From positions 30,766-94,765 of the forward strand of contig JADZGE010000005.1 in NCBI GenBank assembly GCA_020854035.1: a stretch of DNA of 64,000 bases, written 5' to 3'. Source of the stretch: Burkholderiales bacterium (GTDB lineage Bacteria; Pseudomonadota; Gammaproteobacteria; Burkholderiales; SG8-41). The translations under genes were made by a program, and so were the position numbers. This document shows, piece after piece, positions 8,483 through 16,435 of the stretch; within the stretch, counting starts at the first letter, position 1, and each line of letters opens with the position of its first letter. The notes below the pieces were generated by a model, which was given only the letters and a program-made list of their open reading frames with translations, did no database searches and had not been told where the DNA came from.

Positions 8483-10864
8483 ATGAACGAGCGTGACGAT
8501 CGAAGGCGCGAGCCGGGCAGTGGCTACATCGGAGCTTCGCTGCCGCGCGCGAACGCCAGGCGGCTGCTGGCGGGGCGCGCGCAGTACGTGGACGACATCC
8601 GGCTGCCGCGCATGGCGCACGCCGCGTTCGTGCGCAGTCCCTACGCGCACGCCCGCATTGTCGCCATCGACGCCGCCGCCGCCGCGCGCTCTCCCGGCGT
8701 GGTGCGCATCGTGACGGCGCGCGAGGTCGCGGCGATCTGCCGGCCCTACGTCGGGGTGCTCACGCACGTCGCGGGCATGCGCTCCGCGCCGCAGTACCCG
8801 CTCGCGATCGAGCGCGCGTGCTGGCAGGGCGAGCCGGTCGCAGCCGTCATCGCCGAAACCCGGGCACAGGCCGAGGACGCCGCGCAGCAGATCTCCGTGC
8901 GATGGGAGGAACTGCCCGCGGTGACCGACGCCGAGACGGCGCTCGAGGCCGGCACGCCCGTCATTCATTCCGAACTGGGATCGAATCTCTGCTTCGAGCG
9001 CGTCGTGGACACGGGCGGAGTGGACGAGGCTTTCGCGGGCGCGGCGATAGTGGTCGAGGCGGAATTTCACACCGCGCGGCACACGGCGGTGACGCTCGAG
9101 CCTCGCGCGATCCTCGCCGACTGGAATCCCGGCGACGGGCAGCTCACGGTGTGGCACTCGACGCAGGTGCCGTACATGATGCAATGGATCATCGCCCGCC
9201 ACTTCGGCCTCGAGGAGACGCGTGTGCGCGTCATCGCTCCCGACGTGGGCGGAGGCTTCGGCCTGAAGATCCACACCTACGGCGACGAGATGGCCGCGGT
9301 CGCCGCGGCGCTGCTGATCGGCCGGCCGGTCAAGTTCGTGGCCGACCGGCTGGAATCGTTCACGTCGGATTTTCACGCCCGCGGGCATCGCGTTCGCGCG
9401 CGCATGGCCCTCTCGGCCGCCGGAGAGATACTGGGGATGGACGTGGACGACCGCTACGGCATCGGCCCGTACTCGGGCTACCCGCGCGGCAGCGCCAACG
9501 AGGGCATACACGTCTCGAATCTCGTCGGCGCGGCCTATCGCCGGGGCGCCTACCGCGCCGTGAGCCGGGCGGTGTTCCAGAACAAGCCGATGTACGGGCA
9601 GTACCGGGCGGTCGGGCACCCGATTGCCTGCATGGTCGGGGAGGGGCTGGCCGATCTCGCCGCCGCCGCGCTCGGCGTCGACCCCGCGGAGTTCCGCAGG
9701 CGCAACTATCTCCCGGCCGGCGGCTATCCGCACCGCATCGCCGGCGGGCCGGTGTTCGAGTCGCTGTCGCAGCACGAGGCCCTCGACCGGCTGCTTGCGC
9801 TGATGGACTACCCGGGCCTGCGCGCCGGGCAGGGCGAGTCGAGGAAGCGCGGCATCTGGCGCGGCATCGGCTTCGCGAGCGTCGTCGAGAACACGAGTTC
9901 GTCTTCGGCAACCTACGGGCAGGGCGGCGCGTCCATTGCGGCGCAGGACGCTTGCACCATCAAGTTGACCGCGACCGGCGGCATCGCGGTCGCGGCCGGG
10001 TTGACCGATACCGGGCAGGGCACATGCGCGATGCTGGCGCAGGTCGCGGCGAGCGCGGTGGGACTGCCGCTCGAGCGGGTGAAAGTGGTGATCGGCGACA
10101 CGGACGCAACCCCGTACGGCGGCGGCAACTGGGGCTCGCGCGGCGCCGGCATCGGCGGCGAGGCGGCGTGGCGGGCGGGAAGGGCGCTGCGCGCGAATGT
10201 GCTTTCTTTCGTCGCGCGTCTCGTCGAGTCCGAGGCGTCGCTCCTCGAGGTGCGCGACGGCGTCGTCGTGGACGCGGCAACCGGGGCCGTGCGCATGACG
10301 CTGGAGGAAGTGGCGCGCACCGCCTACTTCCGCACTCACCAGGTGCCGGCGGACTTCCAGCCCGAGCTCACGGTCACGCGCAGCTACGCGCAGAAGACCT
10401 ACCCCGGCATCTTCACCAACTGCATCCACGCGAGCTGGCTCGAAGTGGACATCGACACCGGCTTCGTGCGGCTCATCCGGCACTGGGTGGTGGACGACTG
10501 CGGCACCGTCATCAACCCGCTGCTTGCGGCGGAGCAGATCCGCGGCGCCGTCGTGCAGGGGATCGGCGCGGCTCTCTTCGAGCAATGCCTGTACGGAGCG
10601 GACGGCCAGTTGCTGAACGGCAGTCTCGCCGACTATCTCGTCCCGATGGCCGCCGAACTGCCCGACATCGTGGTCGGCCACACCTGCACGCCGACGAGGA
10701 CCTCGGAACTCGGCGCGAGGGGGACCGGGGAGGCCGGCACGGCTGGTGCGTCCGCCGCAATTCTTAATGCCGTCAACGACGCGTTGAGAGCGCTCGGCGC
10801 GCGCGTTACCACGCTCCCGGTTACCCCGGAGCGTGTCCTGCGCGCGCTCGGCAGGGTCGGATGA
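8483..10864 (+). CDS. Orphan molybdopterin-binding subunit, xanthine dehydrogenase/aldehyde oxidase family
   Basis: 793 residues, full length. It has the N-terminal hammerhead region (GASLPRANARRLLAG), GGGFGLK near residue 260, an active-site loop YRAVGHP, and the presumed catalytic Glu750 in GARGTGEAG. The loop differs from RGAGRPE in the other copy at 523-2901, so the two probably use different substrates. Unlike that copy, no FeS, FAD or XdhC gene accompanies it. Its stop codon overlaps an ATG (ATGA) of a Bug protein gene, which implies translational coupling. Electron-transfer subunits must come from elsewhere if it is active. Confidence 0.92.
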   Translation: MNERDDRRREPGSGYIGASLPRANARRLLAGRAQYVDDIRLPRMAHAAFVRSPYAHARIVAIDAAAAARSPGVVRIVTAREVAAICRPYVGVLTHVAGMRSAPQYPLAIERACWQGEPVAAVIAETRAQAEDAAQQISVRWEELPAVTDAETALEAGTPVIHSELGSNLCFERVVDTGGVDEAFAGAAIVVEAEFHTARHTAVTLEPRAILADWNPGDGQLTVWHSTQVPYMMQWIIARHFGLEETRVRVIAPDVGGGFGLKIHTYGDEMAAVAAALLIGRPVKFVADRLESFTSDFHARGHRVRARMALSAAGEILGMDVDDRYGIGPYSGYPRGSANEGIHVSNLVGAAYRRGAYRAVSRAVFQNKPMYGQYRAVGHPIACMVGEGLADLAAAALGVDPAEFRRRNYLPAGGYPHRIAGGPVFESLSQHEALDRLLALMDYPGLRAGQGESRKRGIWRGIGFASVVENTSSSSATYGQGGASIAAQDACTIKLTATGGIAVAAGLTDTGQGTCAMLAQVAASAVGLPLERVKVVIGDTDATPYGGGNWGSRGAGIGGEAAWRAGRALRANVLSFVARLVESEASLLEVRDGVVVDAATGAVRMTLEEVARTAYFRTHQVPADFQPELTVTRSYAQKTYPGIFTNCIHASWLEVDIDTGFVRLIRHWVVDDCGTVINPLLAAEQIRGAVVQGIGAALFEQCLYGADGQLLNGSLADYLVPMAAELPDIVVGHTCTPTRTSELGARGTGEAGTAGASAAILNAVNDALRALGARVTTLPVTPERVLRALGRVG

Positions 10865-10875
10865 GGAGAGCGCGC

Positions 10876-11844
10876 ATGAACGCACGGACGATCCCGATCG
10901 CGGGTTTCGTGGCGGCTGCGATCTTCGCCGCCGATGCGAACGCGCGCGAGTTTCCCTCGCGCCCCGTACGTCTCATCGTCGCCTGGGCGCCGGGCGGGGC
11001 GCCGGACATCTTCGCCCGCGTCGTGGGGGAGAAGCTCTTCGCCCAGATGGGACAGCCGGTGATCGTGGACAACCGTCCCGGCGCAACGGGCAACATCGGG
11101 GCCGAAATCGTCTCCAGGGCGCCGCCGGACGGGCACACCATATTCAACGCGACCCTGTCGCTCGCGATCAGCCCCGGCTTCTATCGCAATCTGCCGTTCG
11201 ACCCGGTCAGGAGCTTCTCGCCCGTGACGATGCTCGCGTCGGTGCCGTTGATCCTCACCGTTCATCCCGCCCTGCCCGCAAGATCGGTCGCGGATCTCGT
11301 TGCCCTCGCCCGATCGAAGCCGGGCGGCCTCAACTACGCATCGGTCGGCAGCGGCAGCCCGGCGCACGTGGCGGGGGAGCTGCTGCAGAGCATCGGGGGC
11401 GCAAAGCTCGTGCACCTGCCGTACAAGAGCGGAGGGGCGATGGTCACCGCGATACTGTCCGGCGAAGCGCAGCTCGCGTTCATCGCGATCGCCCCCGCGC
11501 TGCCGCATGCGAAGGCGGGCCGCGTGCGCGTCCTGGCGGTTACCGCGAGGAAGCGCTCCCCGGCGGTTCCCGAAGTGCCGACGTTTGCCGAGGCCGGGCT
11601 TCCGGGCATCGAGGTCGACAACTGGAACGGCATACTCGCGCCCGCGGGGACTTCCGGGAGCGTGATCCGCGTGTTGCACGAGGAGATCGTCAAGGCGGCG
11701 CGCGCGCCCGAAGTGGCCGAGCAATTCGCGCGGCAGGGCGCCGAGGTGAACACCGGCACGCCGGCGGAGTTCGCCGCCACGATCAAGGCCGAAATGGCCA
11801 AGTGGGCGAAAGTGGTGAGGGAAGCCGGCATCCAGCCTCAATGA
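10876..11844 (+). CDS. Bug/TctC family substrate-binding protein coupled to the orphan Mo subunit
   Basis: 322 residues from ATG 10876, which has GAGGAG about eight bases upstream. An ATG at 10861, overlapping the previous stop, would add five residues. The signal peptide is MNARTIPIAGF...ADANA, followed by REFPSRPVRLIVAWAPGGAPD. DNRPGATGN and PPDGHTI are standard Bug motifs. Coupling to a molybdenum hydroxylase suggests that it captures that enzyme's substrate, perhaps an aromatic or heterocyclic acid; this is inference. No TctA or TctB lies here. Confidence 0.9.
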   Translation: MNARTIPIAGFVAAAIFAADANAREFPSRPVRLIVAWAPGGAPDIFARVVGEKLFAQMGQPVIVDNRPGATGNIGAEIVSRAPPDGHTIFNATLSLAISPGFYRNLPFDPVRSFSPVTMLASVPLILTVHPALPARSVADLVALARSKPGGLNYASVGSGSPAHVAGELLQSIGGAKLVHLPYKSGGAMVTAILSGEAQLAFIAIAPALPHAKAGRVRVLAVTARKRSPAVPEVPTFAEAGLPGIEVDNWNGILAPAGTSGSVIRVLHEEIVKAARAPEVAEQFARQGAEVNTGTPAEFAATIKAEMAKWAKVVREAGIQPQ

Positions 11845-11857
11845 CGGCTGAATTCGC

Positions 11858-11878
11858 GGCCGGCGCTACTCGCCGGCC
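11858..11878. terminator. GC-rich hairpin between convergent genes, possible two-way terminator
   Basis: A perfect 8-bp stem, GGCCGGCG paired with CGCCGGCC, closes a five-base loop. It lies just after the Bug stop and overlaps the stop region of the DUF3325 gene arriving from the other side. There is no T-run on either side, so it is a stem-loop block and not a textbook intrinsic terminator. Confidence 0.5.
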
Positions 11879-12204
11879 TGCGCCTTGCGTGGGGGAATCC
11901 ACGCCAGCAGCGGCGCCAGCGCGCGCGGGCGCCACGCGAGCGTGAACGCAACCGCCAGCGCTGCCGCAACGAGGATCATCACCCACACCGGCACGGCCAT
12001 CGACGGATGGTCCACCGCGAGGCACAGCGCGAGCGATGCGCCGAGCCCGGCCGTTCCGAGCGCGCGGAGCACGAGGACTGTCCGTGGCGAGGCCGGGTGC
12101 GGCCCGCGCACCTGCCGCCAGTGCACGTTCATCGCGAGCGCGAGCCAGGCATGACCCGCAGTGCCGGCGAGGATGGCCGCGAGGAACGTCACCGCGTCAC
12201 GCAC
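11866..12204 (-). CDS. DUF3325 family small membrane protein of the siderophore-uptake operon
   Basis: 112 residues with about four hydrophobic segments (TFLAAILAGTAGHAWLALAM near the N-terminus, then two further helices, and a short proline-rich tail). It matches the small DUF3325 proteins that end TonB-receptor/DUF3649/PepSY operons in Proteobacteria. Its start overlaps the end of the PepSY gene by 8 bases. No biochemical function is established. Membrane location and a supporting role in reductive iron release are inferred from context. Confidence 0.75.
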   Translation of the reverse strand: MRDAVTFLAAILAGTAGHAWLALAMNVHWRQVRGPHPASPRTVLVLRALGTAGLGASLALCLAVDHPSMAVPVWVMILVAAALAVAFTLAWRPRALAPLLAWIPPRKAQAGE

Positions 12205-13903
12205 GCGCGGGCCCCGTCTCGACGCCGTCCACTTCCGCTTCGTCCTCGCCGTGCCGTGGCACCGCCTGCCGTGACCGGCGGCGCAGCCGGAGCGCCGCGG
12301 CCGCGCCGATCGCCGACACGGCGAGCAGCGCGAGGTCGAGACCGGCCACCGGCCAGTAGCCTCGGCCGATCGTCGCGATGAGGTGGTCCCCGGTGGTGAG
12401 CCAGTTGAGGACGGGCGTGGCGAGCCCGAGCGCGGCGATCACCCAGCATTGCTCGGACCAGGCGGGCGCCGGGCGCGCCTGCCGCACCGGTGCCGCGCGC
12501 CAGCAGGCGTGGGCGAGAGCGGCGATCCAGGCGAGCCAGAACGCACGCTCTTCCCATACGCCGCGCTGGGCGAGGTCGGACGGCAGCAGGCGGTTGGCGA
12601 CGAGCAGGGCGAGCGCCGCGATGACCACTCCCGTCACGGCCGCCACGGCGAGTGCGTCCGCCCAGCGCGCGACGCCGCTCGCCCGCGCCGCGTGAACGCG
12701 CTTGCGCTTCTCGACGAAGTAGAGGAAGCCGGTGGCGATGCAGGCGCACCCGGCGAGCCCGCCCAGCACGTAGAGCCAGCGCAGCAACCAGTGCCGGAAG
12801 TGCTGCAGGTGGAGTCCCGTCAGGAACTCGTTGACGCTGCGCACCGCGGTCCGCGGCGGATCCTCGCGGATCAAGCGGCCGGTGGCCGCCTCGAAGTGCA
12901 CGCCCTGCCCGACGAGCGCTACCTGGTCGCTGCCCGCTCGGAAGATGCTGACGTAGCTATTGGCGTCGCCCAGGTGGCTGATCGTCAGGAACCCGACCTC
13001 TCCGGGAATGCCCCGTGCGGCCCACCGGCGCTTCGCTTCGAGCACCATCGCGTCCACCGACGCGAGCGGGGCGGCGACGCCGGCCGGTTCTTGCGCGAGG
13101 CCCGTGCGCGCCGCTTCCGCCGCCTCGTGCGCCTTCGCCAGCGGTTTCAGCATCGTCTCCCCCACGGGGAGATAGGTGCCGGCGAAGATAACGAGCCCCG
13201 TGAAGGCGAAGAAGAAATGGAAGGGCAGGGCGACGGCGCCCGTCAGGTTGTGCAGATCGAGCACACTCCTCTGCGTTCTGCGCTCCGGCCGGAAGGTGAA
13301 GAATTCCCGGAAGAGCTTGCGGTGCGTCACCACGCCGCTCACGAGAGCCGCCAGCATGGCGAGGGCCGCGAGCCCGACGATCCAGATACCGAGGTTCTTC
13401 CAGTGCGCGTGCAGGCTGTAGTGCATCGGGTAGAAGAAGTCGGTGCCGATCTTCAGCCCTCCCGCCGGCAGGAACGCGCCGTTGCGCGGATCGACCGTCG
13501 CCCAGCCGTGGACATGCCGGTGATCGTCCGAGGCGTCCTTCGGCTTGTTGGGGATGCCGAACTCGCCGCCGATCGCGAGCACGGGGTCGCGGTGTGTCGT
13601 GTAGGCGTAAAGGGAGGTGAGCTTCATCGTGTCCGGATGCGGCAGCGCCCCGATCACGCGCCGCGCGGCCGCCGCCATGTCGCCGGGATGCGGCTCGAGC
13701 TTCGCGAAGACGGGCGCGAGCACGTGGTCGTAGGAGGGCATCGGCTGCGCCGGAAAGCGCGTCCCGGGAATCGCCCAGCGGTCGATCTCGCGGTCGAACA
13801 CGGAGAGCGCGCCGAAGAAGAACGCGACCATCAGCACGTAGCCCAGCACGAGGCCGAACCACGTGTGGAGCCAGGTCATCGAGAGGCGGAAGGACTGGAG
13901 CAT
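12197..13903 (-). CDS. PepSY-associated transmembrane protein (probable inner-membrane ferric-siderophore reductase)
   Basis: 568 residues from ATG 13903 (MLQSFRLSMTWLHTWFGLVLGY). The membrane-anchored architecture is typical: TM1 near residues 14-38, a large periplasmic part, HWKNLGIW before TM2, HNLTGAVALPFHFFFAF as TM3, HFRHWLLRWLYVLGG before TM4, and several C-terminal helices. The conserved helix histidines could hold haem, as in FpvG/FoxB-type reductases. It lies between the DUF3649 and DUF3325 genes downstream of a siderophore receptor. This supports a role in reducing or releasing iron after uptake; direct evidence for the ligand is lacking. Confidence 0.86.
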   Translation of the reverse strand: MLQSFRLSMTWLHTWFGLVLGYVLMVAFFFGALSVFDREIDRWAIPGTRFPAQPMPSYDHVLAPVFAKLEPHPGDMAAAARRVIGALPHPDTMKLTSLYAYTTHRDPVLAIGGEFGIPNKPKDASDDHRHVHGWATVDPRNGAFLPAGGLKIGTDFFYPMHYSLHAHWKNLGIWIVGLAALAMLAALVSGVVTHRKLFREFFTFRPERRTQRSVLDLHNLTGAVALPFHFFFAFTGLVIFAGTYLPVGETMLKPLAKAHEAAEAARTGLAQEPAGVAAPLASVDAMVLEAKRRWAARGIPGEVGFLTISHLGDANSYVSIFRAGSDQVALVGQGVHFEAATGRLIREDPPRTAVRSVNEFLTGLHLQHFRHWLLRWLYVLGGLAGCACIATGFLYFVEKRKRVHAARASGVARWADALAVAAVTGVVIAALALLVANRLLPSDLAQRGVWEERAFWLAWIAALAHACWRAAPVRQARPAPAWSEQCWVIAALGLATPVLNWLTTGDHLIATIGRGYWPVAGLDLALLAVSAIGAAAALRLRRRSRQAVPRHGEDEAEVDGVETGPARA

Positions 13904-13922
13904 TGTGCGCTTCCTCAGGTCG

Positions 13923-14219
13923 TCACTGCAGTGCCCGAGCGAGCAGCCACGCCGCGCCGGCCATGGCGATCCCGCCGCCCGCCAGCACGGCCCAGACGCG
14001 CGCGAGGCTCGCCGCGGCGAAGGCCCAGCAGAATACGAACAGGTAGACGAGGAAGGCGAGGAGATGCGCCAGCGTCTGCGCTTCGCCGTAGCGCATGCCG
14101 CCAGCAATCGCCAGCGTGACGGTCAGCACGGTGAAGCACCATACGAACGCATAGCCCCCGAGCACGCCCGCGGCGATGCGCAGTGCCACCCGTGGGGCGC
14201 CCGGAGTGGTTGTGGTCAT
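13923..14219 (-). CDS. DUF3649 family small membrane protein
   Basis: 98 residues starting MTTTTPGAPRVALRIAAGVLGGY. Three transmembrane helices are apparent (near residues 12-35, 45-65 and 70-92). DUF3649 proteins occur between a TonB-dependent receptor and a PepSY protein, exactly the setting here: 23 bases after the receptor and 19 before the PepSY gene. The function is unknown; an accessory role in iron release at the inner membrane is inferred. Confidence 0.78.
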   Translation of the reverse strand: MTTTTPGAPRVALRIAAGVLGGYAFVWCFTVLTVTLAIAGGMRYGEAQTLAHLLAFLVYLFVFCWAFAAASLARVWAVLAGGGIAMAGAAWLLARALQ

Positions 14220-14242
14220 CGTGAGGGCTCCCGATCGGGTCA

Positions 14243-16360
14243 TCAGAACCGGTAGCGCGCGCTCGCGAGGACCGTGCGCCGCGCGCCGTACCAGCAGTCC
14301 CCGCGCCCGAGGCAGGTCGCGAAGTAGATCTTGTCGGTGAGGTTCTGCACGTTGACGGCGAAGCGCCACGGTCCCTGGTCGTAGCCGAGCATGCCGTCGA
14401 AGAGCGTCAGGTCCGGGATTTCCGGGCCGGTCACGTCGCGGAAATTCCCCATGTAGCGAACGCCGAGGCCTGCGAGGAATCCCGGCGTCTCGCCGAGCGC
14501 GAAGCGGGTGGTGGTCCAGAGCGCGGCCTGGTGCCGCGGCAGCCCCTCGAGCTTCTCGTCGATATCGGTGTAGTTGTAGTGCGCCGCGATGTCGACGTTG
14601 CGGAGGAGCTGTCCCGTCGCCTCCAGTTCAAGCCCGCTCGTGCGCGTCGCGCCGGTCTGCACCTGGTCGAGCGGGTTCGTGGGATCGGGCACCTGCCGGT
14701 TCTTCTCCTTGAGATCGTAGACGGCGGCGTTGACCGAGAGCTTCTTCCCGGGCACATCCCACTTCACGCCGGCCTCGACCTGCTCGCCGCGCATGGGCGT
14801 CCAGCGCACGCCCGCGAGATTGGTGCCGGCGAGCGGGGTGAAGGACTCGCTGTAGGAGAGGTACGGGGTGATGCCGCCGTCGAACCGGTACATCACGCCC
14901 GCGCGCCCCGTCGTTGCGTGGTCCTTGTCGCCGGGCGCGCCTTCGAGCCCGCTCGTCACGTCGTCGTAGCGGAGCCCGCCCACGACTATCCATCGATTGC
15001 CGATCCGCAGCTGGTCCTGCACATAGACGCCGACGCTGCGCTGGGTGGACTTCGGATTTGCCGCGAGGGGCGGCGGGGTATACGGCGCATAGGCGGGCGC
15101 GTAGACGTCGATCGGCGGCAGCGTGCCGCCGAAGCGGGTGGTGAAGTCGAAGGCGTTGAGCGAGGTCTCGCGGAAGCTCGCGAAGTCGAGCCCGACGAGC
15201 AGCCGGTGCTCGACCGACCCGGTGAGGAAGTGCCCCTCGACGTGCTGGTCGGCCGTAAGTATCCGGTTCTTGCGCTCGTCGAACCAGCCAAAGCGGTCGA
15301 GCACGCGCTGGGCGGCGTCGATGTAGGGAGCCGACGGGTTGCTGAACGAATCCGCGTAGGCGGTGTAGTAGTGCACCTCGTTCCACGCGTAGCGGAAGTT
15401 CTGGCGGAACGTCCAGCGATCGTTCACCTTGTGCTCGAACTGCCATCCCGCTTCGGCGCGCTGCGAATCGTAGCGGTCGATCCCGGGATTGCCGATGAAG
15501 CGCTCGGGCGGGATGGGCCCGTTCGGGTTCGGCAGCAGCGTGCCGCTCCACGGGAAGAACTGCGAGGTGGAGCCGGACTTGTCGTCCTGCCAGCTTCCGA
15601 GAAGGGTGAGCGTGGTCGCGGCATTCGGGCGCCACGTGAGCGAGGGCGCGAGCAACACGCGGTCGTCGGGCACGAAGTCCACGTGCGTGCCGCTGTCGCG
15701 GCCCACGGCGACCAACCGGTAGAGCCACTCGCCGTCCTTCGTGATCGGGCCGGTGAGATCCGCCTGCACCTGCCGGCGGCCGAAGCTGCCGAACTGCACG
15801 CCGATCTCGCGCCGGGGCTCGTCCTGCGGGCGCTTGCTCACCATGTTGAGAATGCCCCCCGTCCCGCCCTGGCCGTAGAGCATGGCCGAAGGCCCGCGCA
15901 GCACCTCGATTCGCTCCAGCGCATAGGGCTCGAAGCGGGTGTTGCTGGTGTAGTAGCCGTAGGTGCGCCGCAGGCCGTCGAGGTACTCGTCGGGGTAGGC
16001 GCCGCGGACCCTCACGCTGTCCGTGCGTGAATCGAGTCCGTACGCGTCGGAGCGCACGCCCGCCGCGTAGTTCAACGCGTCCTGGAGCGAGGTGGCCCCC
16101 TGATCCTCGATGCGCTGGCGGGTGACGATCGTCACCGACTGCGGCGTCTCCGAGAGCGGCGTGTCGGTCTTCGTGCCGGCGGTGCTCCGTTCCGCCCGGT
16201 AGCCCTCATCCGGGCCGTAGGGCGACGGCGGCGGGGTGGCGGCCTTTACCCGGATCTCCGGCAGCGTGCTCTCCGGCGCGGGTGTCTGGGCAAGCGAGGC
16301 GGATGCCCCGGCGATCGAGGCGACGGAGATGGCGATGGCGGTACGGCGAAAGCGCGGCAT
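14243..16360 (-). CDS. TonB-dependent ferric-siderophore receptor
   Basis: 705 residues with a signal peptide (MPRFRRTAIAISVASIAGASASLAQ). A TonB box-like LPEIRVKA follows at about residues 33-40. The plug domain has SETPQSVTIVTRQRIEDQG and LRGPSAMLYGQGGTGG. The beta-barrel ends with the terminal phenylalanine ARYRF. The plug motifs are those of FhuA/FpvA-like hydroxamate or mixed siderophore receptors. A ribosome-binding site AGAAGGGA precedes the ATG. It is the outer-membrane entry of the iron island, and the TonB-ExbBD genes just upstream would energise it. Confidence 0.93.
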   Translation of the reverse strand: MPRFRRTAIAISVASIAGASASLAQTPAPESTLPEIRVKAATPPPSPYGPDEGYRAERSTAGTKTDTPLSETPQSVTIVTRQRIEDQGATSLQDALNYAAGVRSDAYGLDSRTDSVRVRGAYPDEYLDGLRRTYGYYTSNTRFEPYALERIEVLRGPSAMLYGQGGTGGILNMVSKRPQDEPRREIGVQFGSFGRRQVQADLTGPITKDGEWLYRLVAVGRDSGTHVDFVPDDRVLLAPSLTWRPNAATTLTLLGSWQDDKSGSTSQFFPWSGTLLPNPNGPIPPERFIGNPGIDRYDSQRAEAGWQFEHKVNDRWTFRQNFRYAWNEVHYYTAYADSFSNPSAPYIDAAQRVLDRFGWFDERKNRILTADQHVEGHFLTGSVEHRLLVGLDFASFRETSLNAFDFTTRFGGTLPPIDVYAPAYAPYTPPPLAANPKSTQRSVGVYVQDQLRIGNRWIVVGGLRYDDVTSGLEGAPGDKDHATTGRAGVMYRFDGGITPYLSYSESFTPLAGTNLAGVRWTPMRGEQVEAGVKWDVPGKKLSVNAAVYDLKEKNRQVPDPTNPLDQVQTGATRTSGLELEATGQLLRNVDIAAHYNYTDIDEKLEGLPRHQAALWTTTRFALGETPGFLAGLGVRYMGNFRDVTGPEIPDLTLFDGMLGYDQGPWRFAVNVQNLTDKIYFATCLGRGDCWYGARRTVLASARYRF

Positions 16361-16435
16361 GTCGGTCCCTTCTTCTGGACGCCGCAGAAATCGCTGGCTG
16401 CTGGCTGGCTCATCTGCGTTGATGAGGTGAAACGG

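Noticed and set aside
7973..10885. A 970-codon minus-strand frame
   Set aside because: It is a shadow of the orphan Mo subunit at 8483-10864, whose motifs are complete; its tail only runs into the metallophosphoesterase gene in a different frame.
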